Shown here piece after piece: positions 54,154-64,000 of a DNA stretch of 64,000 nucleotides; the stretch's first letter is position 1; every line of letters begins with the position of its first letter. Origin of the DNA: Solea solea (Eukaryota > Chordata > Actinopteri > Pleuronectiformes > Soleidae). The DNA lies in assembly GCF_958295425.1 (NCBI RefSeq), contig NC_081146.1, positions 3,341,041 through 3,405,040 of the forward strand, read 5' to 3'. A model generated the notes under the pieces. It did no database searches and had not been told where the DNA came from. It saw nothing but the letters and a program-made list of their open reading frames with translations. A program made the position numbers and the translations under genes.

Positions 54154-57100
54154 TCACATGATTAGAACCTGTTTAGCTGAAGTAAAGGGCATCGTCGCTG
54201 CTTCAAGAGCTTTGCTGTAGTCTTGGAGACTGAATTTGGTGCAGATTGGAGCGGTCATCTTTCCCTGCTTGATGAGGGAGCACAGTTCATCCAGCATGGC
54301 TCTGAACACACCTTCATCTGAGGGGACAGTGAGGAGAATGGCCCGTAAAATTTCGTTTAAAAAGAATAATTTGAGTATCTTGATCTATGACAAAAGACAT
54401 GCTGACCCACCACTTGTGTGGTCTCTCTTCCACTGTGTGACCCAAAATCCCCGGACCTTAACATCCTTAAAAATGAGAGCACTCTGGAGAGCGTTTGAGT
54501 GGACAAAGGTTAACAGTAAGTAATAATGTCTCAGTGAAATGTGATGATAAAGGACTGAGGAGGATGCATCTTACCACGGGGACAGTAACTGGCTGTTTGG
54601 CCATCCCACCATACGTCACCATGGAGCCTCCAATTCTGGGAAAAAAAAGACATTTAATCATTAGTTTTTTTTCTGCAGTACAATTATATTATGATGTTTA
54701 ATAAAGATTAGTCAGCGTTCTCACTGAAGATGACGAAGCAGTTCTGTTGCACTCTTGCCTCCGACTCCATTTAATGCCAGTTTTGGCTTTGGACATGTCT
54801 GTAAAATAAAACACAACGCATTGAGAATCTTACACCGACAGACAAACTCACATGATAATATATTTAAAGTGATAGTTTAGGTTACTTTGACATGTGGCTG
54901 TACACATAGACACTAACAACAGGCTCCTGTAATGAAATCTATATCTGTTTAACTATAATATCTTAATAAGCTTGAAGAGTCTTGAAAGCTTTTGATTTAC
55001 TGCTGCCTCAATTGGAAGATTTGTTTCACTGAGGTAAACCTGAGTATTTTAAGTCATTTAAGTCATTTAAGTATTCATATACTTAAATTACTTAATTGCA
55101 TGTTTGAACTCACTGGTGGAGGCAGCGGTGGACCAAAAGCTTTAAAAAAACGCCACTTTTCTCAGTGGACCTTGGTTCAGGGACGGGTTTTACAAGGCAA
55201 CAAAAAATTCAGTGTCCCGTTGCAAAAAGAAAAGTCTAAGAGCGAAATAAAGCTGCAGACATACTCTTACAATATCATAGATTAAAATCCTTTTTTCATG
55301 GGAGCGAGCTGGTTCCCGGCACAGTGGGAGAGCCAGGGACAGAGTCCGTGCTGAATATGTGCCAGAACCTCATACAACCACACTTCAAAAAACCGGCAAA
55401 CTTCAGACCCACAGACCTTGAACAGTTCCTTGATCTCAGGCCGCCTCAGCGCCTCTTCTTTGATCACATGAGTTGCTCCAATGGCCTTCAACCTATCACT
55501 GAGATGTGTGAACTCTGGCCTTTGAAAGGGAAGAAGAGAATCTTCATTATAGTCATAAAATCAAACACACCCATACAAAAAACTCTTTCTGTGCGTTACC
55601 CTAAGAGAAAAAAAAACACTACTACTTAATGGCCAGGGACAAATTCATAACCAGACCCAACCAGTTGCTCAAGTGTCTTTACACATTTAGTGTTGTTAAC
55701 CTGTCTCGGATGACATTGATTGTGTTTACTCCTCTTGCAGCAGCAATCTGTATGACTGCCTGTCCCACTCCACTGTTGGCTGCATTCTGGATCACGGTGT
55801 CGCCTGAAAACACCACAGATGAACACAGAGATTCCTACGTGAAAGACATTTGAAGCCATAAATTACCCCCCACACTCTGCTGCACCAAAGTCAATTGAGA
55901 AAATCAGTGTTTTAGCGTTTGTGGACACATGAGTTGATGATCTACTGCTGCTTTTTAGATACGTTTGTGTCTCTTGGAACACATTTGCACTCACTGATGG
56001 AGGCAGCAGTGATTCAGCAACTCCTGTTTGCTGTGATGTAAAATAGCTGATTTTCTCTATGGACTTTTGTGCAGGGAGTCAGCAGTTTACATGTAACAGT
56101 ACCTCAAACAACCACACTTAATAACCCTGAGCCATCCCTGTTTAGAGTTGTTTTATTCAACAGTTCCTTCAAACAAGACACCAATAGTAAAAAAAAAAAT
56201 GGATTCCTCATCTGTCTGGACCTGTTTACCTGGTTTAAGATCTTCAAAATCAGAGAGCATCCTGAAGGCAGTGCACGGGTTCACCCCCAGTGTGGCAGCA
56301 GACAACAAGGGAATGTTATTTGGTAGGGAGATGACATCTTCTTCTGATAGCACTGCCTCTGTCCTCCATGTCCCTGCTCACACAAAGACACAAACGTCAT
56401 GTTGTGAGACATTACTGTGCCCTTCTTCTCTCAGGCCGTGTCCCAATGTCCACCCACCCTCACAGACTCACTGGCTTAGTGAAATCATTTAGTGTGTGAG
56501 GGCCCTCTAGTGGTCATTTTAAGCACTTTGTGGCCACTTTGCATGTTTATCTTTGCAGACTCAAAAAACTGAACATAGAATTGACCGACACTGTTGTTGA
56601 CATTACAAGACAAAAACCTGTATATGTTATTATGTTCTTAAGTTTATTAATCAATGCACTAAAAGATCATTTGTATTTAAATAACCCCTCATTGAGACTG
56701 TAAGGAAGTTGATAAAAAGTCTAAAACTCAACACAATAACCAACTTTTTGGCATTATCAAGGTATGAAACAGAAAGTGTTGTCTCACTGTGTTTGTAACA
56801 TTTGGAGCTTCTCACACTCCAGACACTTAACAGGTGACATCAAGTCCATGAGGGTTTGGGGCTTAAAGGTTCAGAGGGGGACATTGGGAATTTCAAGCTG
56901 TGATTTACCTAGACCAGCATCTTTTGGAATGACCCAGTCTCCAGTTTTGAGGGAGTTCACCTGGCTGCCCACCTCTATGACTTCAGCCACACCTTCGTTG
57001 CCCCCAACAGCCGGGAGGTCAGGCAGGATGGCATACGTACCTGAAAAAACACTGTTTAGATAAAGGACTTTCTGTAAAAAAAGGACTGTTCAATGTTCTC

Positions 57101-58333
57101 TTTCTCACCTGTTTGTATGAATGTTTAAATTAGGTTACATCTATAAGATGTGACGTATCACATGATTTGTAAGCACTACTCATTTCAAATGCCTTCCCCA
57201 AGAAGGGCATTTAAAATAACATATGTACAGCATAACCACATATGGAAAAACTTGTAAAACTGGGAATTTATCCAACTGTTTACCTTGTATCATGTTGATG
57301 TCAGATGGGTTGATAGGAGCTGCCAACATTTTAACTAGGACATCCTTTGCACCTATAGGAGGCAGATCTATATCCTCTAATCTGGTGACAAGAAAGATTC
57401 TCTTTATCTGACATAAAAATGAATTATGTATCTCAACAAAGAAAAAAATAAACAATGTTATTGTTTTAAAGCAAACACACCAATGCACCACATTATTCAA
57501 GGTAATAATATGAATGTATTAATAGGAAAAACAATGCATTACGATATTCATCAGTTTGCAAAACAATTAAATATATAGTTTACACAGTTCTTTATTTTTT
57601 TATTTTATTTTATGACACTGTACATTTACTTTATCATTGGTCTTCTCACAGTATAGGCTGCCTTGGGTACTGGGACCATTTGTCAATTTTTACATTATAG
57701 TTTAATCAATTATTTTCTTAGACTAAAAATGCACTTAATTCAAACGGACATCCATCAATAAGGTAACTGTTAAGTGTTAGAAAATACTTGGAAAAAGCAA
57801 TAATAATATGTCCAGTTTGTCTGCAGGTGGCAGTAATGAGAATTTTCAGACATGTGGTACCCTACAATACAGTACGAAGAAGACGCCACACTCCTGGATA
57901 AGACACTCAGCTGTGACACTAATGCGTTCTCACGTGTGATTTCGAACAATATATTTCACTCTAATAAGAGAAAATACTGATATAATGGAGAGGAAGTGGT
58001 TCATATAACCCACGTGCGTGTGGTTGACCACCCAACTCCAGTGACAGGACAGAACCGCCCTATATTTACTATATGGAAACAAGTTACATGTTGACTACAG
58101 CTACGTAGTGAAACGTTAATTTAAATATGATTTAAACAACGCTCTTACTGAACGACTTGAGCCGGGTCTCCGTGTTTACTGTACACAAGTGCTTTGCATG
58201 TTTGTGCGCGAGGTCCAGCTGAATGAGTGAAGTGACACGCGTTAGCATTGTCGCTTAGCCTCGTTAGCTTTAACAGAGCAGCGGTGAAGGTCGTCCGGCT
58301 CCTGGAACACACTCTGAGAAGTGGCAGCCGCAT
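54154..58333 (-). CDS. mecr: MECR, mitochondrial trans-2-enoyl-CoA (ACP) reductase
   Basis: NADPH-dependent reductase of the last step of mitochondrial fatty-acid synthesis (lipoate supply), in the matrix; a medium-chain dehydrogenase/reductase fold without zinc. Minus-strand exons: 58333-58149, 57381-57284, 57040-56909, 56373-56230, 55803-55701, 55519-55417, 54798-54725, 54635-54575, 54483-54411, 54317-54154. They join in phase to 378 residues (human 373). The N-terminus is Arg-rich with no acidic residue for over 20 residues, as in a mitochondrial presequence. [20 protein letters not shown] contains the family's catalytic Tyr (about 95). The cofactor-binding region is [19 protein letters not shown], followed by [14 protein letters not shown] and [11 protein letters not shown]; the end is SAKQVLIM. 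The start is the ATG after an in-frame GTG GAA; this choice is likely, not certain. Confidence 0.96.
54860..55250. mobile_element. Fold-back family A copy in MECR intron 6
   Basis: It begins TTTAAAGTGATAGTTTAGG (about 54859), nearly the terminal sequence of the 16976 element. It also contains CAACAGGCTCCTGTAATGAA and TCACTGGTGGAGGCAGCGGT (about 55110). The far end is not clear. Confidence 0.6.
55865..56105. mobile_element. Fold-back family A copy in MECR intron 4
   Basis: The left half (CTGCTGCACCAAAGTCAATT, then GAGAAAATCAGTG) is the inverted counterpart of the right half (GCTGATTTTCTCTATGGACT, then TTTGTGCAGGGAGT). The centre carries GATGGAGGCAGCAGTG. The whole could form a hairpin with about 80-bp arms. 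Confidence 0.65.
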
Positions 58334-58515
58334 TTCCACGCAGGACTTCGGTCAATTAAAAACGAGAAATAACGACAGTGAGCCGTGACAGTGCTCGTAC
58401 AGCCAGAGTCCTCCTCACAGGGCGGCCATGTTGGACAGAGGTTTCGTCAATTAAAAACGTAAACAAAGAACAGCGTCCCTTGTGGAGAAAAGCAGTACTT
58501 CTACTGAAATATACA
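58334..58515. promoter_or_regulatory. MECR 5' UTR and promoter region
   Basis: Upstream of the minus-strand MECR start. The minus strand carries CCAACATGGCCGCC at about 58421-58434, which resembles a YY1-type ATGGC element. It opens a minimal upstream reading frame of four codons if transcribed. Confidence 0.4.
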
Positions 58516-58789
58516 AGGTTTCAAGGTTTTTATTTGCCATTTGTGCTTAAAACAGATAGTCCAGACACATTGGAAATCTTGTGCGGGTTCTACGAGTCAG
58601 TTTTAGAAGACAGAAACACAAACTTAAGTATAAATATAAAAGTATAAAAGTAGACCTCAAATTAAAATCTACACAGAGTATAAAAAATATTAAGAAAATG
58701 TAGATGTAGAAGTAGAAACAATAAAAATAAAAATATACAGATATACAACACCCTTTTATGTATATATATATATATATATATATATACGT

Positions 58790-58822
<33 letters not shown>

Positions 58823-59510
58823 GTACACATACATACACATACATATACATATATACATGCACATATACATAGATATACATGCACATACACATATGAATTG
58901 CAGTATTGCACTGGGATGTATTGCACATTTATCAGGGAGAGGAATATTGCACAGAATATTGCACATGGTTAAGGTGAGGTAGTGTAGTTATTTTACAGAG
59001 AGTTCAGTGGTTAAAAAAGCGAGTTCTGTGTGTTATAATGCTGTCCACTCTGTTGTGCCTCAGGTTGTACTTGCAGCGTTTGTGTTTGAGCAGAGAGTGA
59101 GTCTCTGCTGATTCGCTCTGCTCTTTTCCTACAACGCTGCGTATACATGGAGTCCATGGTAGGAAGTTTTGTCCCAATAATCCTCTCCGCAGTCTTTATG
59201 ACGCTCTGCCTGTGTGGTGTTTCCGTACCAGACAGTGATGCCTGTGGTGAGGATGCTCTCTATCAGTCCTCTGTAGGCCAGGGTGAGAGGGCGGTGGTTC
59301 AGTCCAGCTTTCCTGAGCAGCCTGATGAAGTACATTCTTTGCTGGGCTTTTTTCACTGTGGCTGTGGTGTTACAAGCCCAGCTCAGGTCAGATGTAACCT
59401 GCAGTCCCAGGAATCTGTAGCTGTCTGTCCTCTCCACCTCGGTCCCATACACGGCATACGCGGCAAAGGCTGCCCTCCTCAGGTTCAGTGTGCGACTTAA
59501 AGGAGGGTTT
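58516..59510 (-). pseudogene. Jockey/CR1-group LINE fragment with AT-rich 3' UTR
   Basis: The minus-strand frame 59452-59129 reads SYRFLGLQVTSDLSWACNTT, then KKAQQRMYFIRLLRKAG and YRGLIESILTTGITVWYGN. This is the region C-terminal to reverse transcriptase in jockey/CR1-like fish LINEs. Downstream (lower coordinates) is a TATA/CATA microsatellite (about 58757-58890). A final block at 58516-58560 (AAGGTTTCAAGGTTTTTATT on +) resembles the element's 3' end. It is 5'-truncated and broken, lying just upstream of MECR. Confidence 0.65.
58757..58890. repeat. TA/CATA microsatellite
   Basis: TATATATATACGTATACATA followed by ACATACACATACATATAC units, inside the LINE remnant. Confidence 0.93.
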
Positions 59511-60100
59511 ATTGGTAGGCAATAATATACTACCTATTAGTAAGTTTATTTAGGTATTCTAAGCTCTAAAATAAAACATGTCTTGTTTGTGTAGCCTTAA
59601 GCAAGGGGCTTATTTTATGGAGGCTGCCACCATGTGTCTACGGGAGCCCGAATGGACAAACCAGAGTTTAGCGGAATAATTTCTGTAATGTGTAAACCAC
59701 TGTTGCCCTGTTGGAAGATGGAGAACTGAGAAGAGAAATCCTCAATGTCTATTGTCTGCAGTCACGCCATATTACAATTGTAAAGAACTGACTTTACTGA
59801 TAATCTGTAACTCAAATTATTGATCGTTGTTTGTAAGGTTTGTTTATGTAGAGAATGTTACACAATATCAAAGCATGTATTGCAGTCTCTCTCCCTATTT
59901 ATCATGGCACTGACTTTATTTCAAATTAAGGTGTACAATGACAAGGATGGAAGTATTTAAGTATAAGTAAGTGTTTCTATAGAATGTATATATTGGTAGT
60001 ATTTATTTTATAAACTTGTATACTATATATAGAACACTGAAGTGTTTATTGACCTTGGAAATGTTAATAACCACAAATGAAAAGCACACATGAATATCGA
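59511..60100. other. Intergenic, nothing recognised
   Basis: AT-rich spacer between the LINE remnant upstream of MECR and the putative 3' end of the next gene. Confidence 0.35.
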
Positions 60101-60102
60101 CA

Positions 60103-60108
60103 TTTATT
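60103..60108 (-). terminator. Candidate polyadenylation signal of an unseen minus-strand gene
   Basis: Minus-strand AATAAA with A-rich, gene-tail-like sequence to its right (60109 to about 61920). This would be the end of a long 3' UTR of a gene continuing beyond the window. Confidence 0.35.
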
Positions 60109-61990
60109 AGGAAATGGAGCAGATCTTTACACATAGAAACATAATCACAGTAATACTTTGAAAAGCCTACATGCTGCTCATCATTGACAAACTACAGCCA
60201 TCAAATTGCCTGAGATGGAGATACTTGTAGGATCACGGCAGTAAACGCTGATAATATTCACCAGTAATAAATGCACATTTCTTTTTACATTTTTTTTTTG
60301 GAAGTATAGCTCTAATCATTTACCTGATAGGACACAATACCACAAATCAAATGGCTGATGGTCACAAACAAGATGTACCTGTTTTCCTGAGAGCACAGTT
60401 TTAAACAGATCCTTAGATTTTTTTTTTCAAGATATATTTAACTCATCTAACAACCAAAAAAAAAATCACAACAACACACCACTGAGGGGTCAAACAGGGT
60501 TGGTGCCATCACAACATCTGTCATAGACTCAGTTTTCAAATTAGAGCTTGTAAACATGGAAGTCCAGCAGATTATTGCAAACATTACAACACTTTCATTC
60601 AACCTTTGCTTCAATAGTGGGTGCAAGAATCACGTTAAGAGTTTGACAGATGAGGTAGATCATGGAAAGTGATCTGAATGACCCTCTTTTCAACGGAAAG
60701 AAAAGGAAGTGTAAAGCAAAAATGCAGACAATTAAACTATGTATTCTAATCATGGCATTTTAACACAGTAACAATCTTTCTGTCCTTTCATATCCTGAGT
60801 GGAATTGTCACAACAGTGTTTCCCAGATGCGACTTTCAAACTTGGAAAATCCCTATAAACTACTTCAAAGCAGACGATTTGAGTGCTAATGACACATTCT
60901 TTTTGTCGAAGGCATTGATAGTCTGAAACACCAAGTATCGGCCATGTGTTGGGATGAGACAACCCCAGGTTATATACTACTAGCCCCAATCCCTTTAACA
61001 ATATTCTACTACAGCCCCATCTACAACGATTATAGAGGAAAAAATACAACAATAGTGGAACATTTTCTTCACATCATATCATGGCATGTTATGTCAGAGA
61101 GGAGAAAAAAAAATAAAGATCATCACATCATCATACAGCGTGTGCATGAAAAGTTGAGTCAAAAACGCTTTGAATTCTCAATGTTTTATCATCGTATACT
61201 CATTTTTTTTTAAGACATTGAAAAACAAACGCTACCAAACCCATTTTCACTGCCTCGGTCTTGTCCTGTGTTTCACATCACGGTGATAAGCAAAAAAAAA
61301 ACCCAACTTTGTCCTGAACAACCACTCCTCTACTCTTTGCAGTCAATCTGAAGTATTCCCTGAGTTTTCAGATCGACATTTCCTGAGATGAGACTAAGAG
61401 TGGAGATACATTCCTTTTTTTTTTCTTCCAACCAGCAACTGAATGTATGTGGCATATGAAAATCTAAAAAAATATAATATAAAATATGAAACCTATATTC
61501 AAAAAACCTTAAACTGAATATATATATGTAAAAAAAAAAAGAAATGAATGCATCTTACACGTGATTAGTGCAGAGTAACATTGCATTGGCTTTGGCATAG
61601 ATAGCAATGACAATGTGCCTCTCTTTTGAAAGACTCATTGTGCACAAAACAGAAAAAAAATAATCATAAAATGCAAAAAAACGAATAAAAGAAACTCACA
61701 GTTTAAATCAGCTCTCATAATACTCTGTACCTGTACAGTATACTGTTACTCTTGTATTGCAATATCTGTGTTACACGGTATTCATAATGCTCTGAATTAT
61801 TAAAGACAATGATTAATCAAGCACATGTACAAAGTAATACAAGTACCAAGAAACAAATATCAAAAAATGTGTTACCCAAATATATTCTCAAGTCATGTTA
61901 TTGACGTTTGACAGTTTTCTGACGTCTAATCAAACGTTAGTTGCTGAGAGGCTTCGACGGGAGCAGGAGAAGCTGCAGCACTCTTGGATG
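60109..61990 (-). other. Possible last exon and 3' UTR of an unidentified gene
   Basis: On the minus strand, an acceptor-like tract (TTTATTTTCATCCAAG) near 61990 is followed by an open stretch. It reads SAAASPAPVEASQQLTFD and then a stop at about 61930. About 1.8 kb of AT-rich sequence without repeats follows, ending at the AATAAA at 60108. This looks like a terminal exon with a long 3' UTR. I do not recognise the protein end, and the reading is weak. Confidence 0.25.
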
Positions 61991-62679
61991 AAAATAAATA
62001 AGTAGTATGTTTTTCTTTTTTAAAAAAAGGCTTTAGAATAACTTTACATTATATATTAATTGGGTGTAAAAGTCTCATCAGCGTCTCCTGTAAAATGGGA
62101 GTAAAAAGCTGATTAGCTAGCTAGTTCTACATGCCCCTCCGTGCGGGCTTGGTGTTCCTGAACTATGACCCTACTAAGGGTCACAGGGAGGTAATGTCTT
62201 AAATAACTACCTAGAAATGGACCGCACAGGATATAAACAAAAACACCAGCCTTCCCACTGGCAAACATCACGTCTGATTCTGCCTCATTTTATTCAAGTA
62301 TCAAGAGGTGAGCTAGCTGGACCTCTCACTATCTCAGTCCAGGTCAAGTATCTTATTAAAGGTTATGTTGTACGTGTTTAGGGTGTAGTGTCACGTTTGA
62401 CTGGAATTCTATCAAATCCATGTTGAGGTCATTATAAAACAGCAGCCAATCAAATGAGAATATACCACCGACAGAAAGACGACGAGGGGTCAAGCTCAGA
62501 GAAAGGTTAAAGAGTAATTTAACACCATACTGAATTGTTCCATTTGATGCTTGAGACTCATAGGATAGGTCTTTAAAGTGAGGTTACAGGAGGTATTGAC
62601 ACATCATCAACACTAGCTCTCACTGATAAGATGGCTGCCAGCGGGGTCGGAAGGTCAAACAGATTTTAACCACTCATGA
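61991..62679. other. Unassigned, possible intron
   Basis: No exon or repeat could be supported here. Confidence 0.3.
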
Positions 62680-63000
62680 GCAAAAGGCTCATGAAATAAA
62701 ATCTATGCCTGCTTTTGTCTTCAATGTCTTTGGCTCTTTATCTCACAATTAGACTATTTCTGACTGGAAACTGTAGTTTATAAACCACCTACTCTACTGC
62801 ACCAAAGCCCATAGAGGAAATCAGCATTTGTGGCTCATGGCGACACAGGAGCTTCTGGCCTCCCGCTGTCTTATTTGGTAAGTTTGTGCCATTGAGGTAA
62901 ATATGAGCAAAGAATTTCAAACATTAAAGTGATATACACTGATTTTCTCTATGGATTTTGGTGTGGGGAGTGAGCGGTATACAAACTTGTATTGCAAGAT
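62680..63000. mobile_element. Fold-back family A copy
   Basis: It contains GAGCAAAAGGCTCATGAAAT, then CTACTGCACCAAAGCCCATA followed by GAGGAAATCAGC. On the right is the inverted counterpart CTGATTTTCTCTATGGATTT, followed by TGGTGTGGGGAGTGAGCGG. It is the clearest two-armed copy besides 55865-56105. Confidence 0.65.
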
Positions 63001-64000
63001 AAATTGCCCAACACATTTAAGAAATCATAGATTTAAACATGTACAGATTTCATTTGCTGGGTTAAAATCTATTTTGTGAGAGTCTCAGGCTGTTTTATAG
63101 AAATGTTCTCAGCAAAGTCAGTGCTGATTAATGTGTTAATATCTCTGCTAATACAACCATGCTTAAAATAAATCTTAACCATCTCTAAGCTGCCTCAGAC
63201 ATGCACTGAAGTTTCCATATTCTCTGGAGAATGTCCACAGAAGACATTTCCTGTGGTCAGCTTCTGAATCAAATCCAATTCTCCAGACCTTCTCTGAAAT
63301 TCATGTCTGAAAACAACTTTTAAATCTAACTTAAATCTTGGTCTCTGAGGAGCACATGACCTAGTGCGATGCGATCGCAGTATACTCAATCAGTCGAAAA
63401 ACTTTCAAAAACCCATTTGTCCTCCACCTGTGGCCTGTGGCTCAAAGTTTCTGTTACTTTTAAAAACAGACAATCTGATATTCCGTCCAGCTTCACACAG
63501 CAACTGAATCACTGAGCCAGGTGACCCTGAGAAGTTCCACTAATGCGGCAACAACTGAATAATCAGGTCGGGTTAAATCACTCTTTAAGGAGGTATAATC
63601 ACAAATAACAGCAGTCCTGTGTCAATACTGTAGTGCAAAAAGGATTTGATATAATCCCAGTCCAGTTTTCAATCTCCAAAACTGTTTTCTGAGAATATTT
63701 GGTTCACCATCAGTGGCTAGAGTGACACTTTTTCACCGCAGACCAAACTTGCACCAATGAGGTAGACAGTGCACCTTTAGACAGCCAGCACAATGCTGGG
63801 TGAAAAGAATGAAATGACATTTAAAAAGAAAAAAGAAGAAAGAAATAAACCTGACCAAAAGCTGGAAACCACTTCTAGTCTGACATTCATTTCGGCCCCA
63901 GGAAAACTGGATGGTCAATTGCAATATTGACAGTTGCCAATAGCTATAACCCTCAAACCCATCCCATGTGTTTTCACAAACCCTCCCACTTCCCATGCGA
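63001..64000. other. Unassigned right edge
   Basis: Neither minus-strand open frame (63389-63195 and 63996-63733) shows a recognisable domain. The stretch may be an intron or flank of the unidentified gene. Confidence 0.3.

Overview
The window is nuclear DNA of a ray-finned fish, probably a percomorph teleost. It has vertebrate multi-exon genes with GT-AG introns. Its repeats are typical of teleosts: L2-type LINEs, a tRNA-derived SINE, piggyBac- and hAT-like elements, and long AT and AC microsatellites. No virus, prokaryotic operon or CRISPR array is present. Gene models were assembled by eye from splice sites, reading phase and similarity to vertebrate proteins known from memory. Every complete model closes in phase and matches its family's usual length.

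Left part (1-12640): a CYP4-family cytochrome P450 on the + strand (548-12627), resembling CYP4B1/CYP4T and lacking only its first exon, which lies off the window. One 6.6-kb intron (5073-11655) carries a fold-back palindrome and an L2 LINE that was itself split by a second, inverted L2.

Next (12.6-19.3 kb) comes a repeat-rich intergenic stretch. It holds a hAT-like fragment, a piggyBac element with a minisatellite in its transposase gene, a SINE, an ATT-rich microsatellite and a 1-kb element with inverted ends. PPP1R8 (NIPP1) follows on the minus strand (26009-19291).

Centre (30.7-52.8 kb): THEMIS2 (+), RPA2 (-) and SMPDL3B (+). PPP1R8-THEMIS2-RPA2-SMPDL3B is the gene order I recall for human 1p35, so this is an old linkage block. 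XKR8, next in human, is not seen here.

Right part: MECR on the minus strand (58333-54154), then LINE remnants. From about 60.1 kb onwards there is probably the 3' end of a further minus-strand gene that I cannot name.

The genes do not form one pathway. They cover fatty-acid/xenobiotic oxidation (CYP4), PP1 regulation and splicing (PPP1R8), leukocyte signalling (THEMIS2), DNA replication and repair (RPA2), a GPI-anchored membrane phosphodiesterase (SMPDL3B) and mitochondrial fatty-acid synthesis (MECR). I found no clear new biological system. The most unusual material is in the mobile elements and in details of THEMIS2 and the P450.
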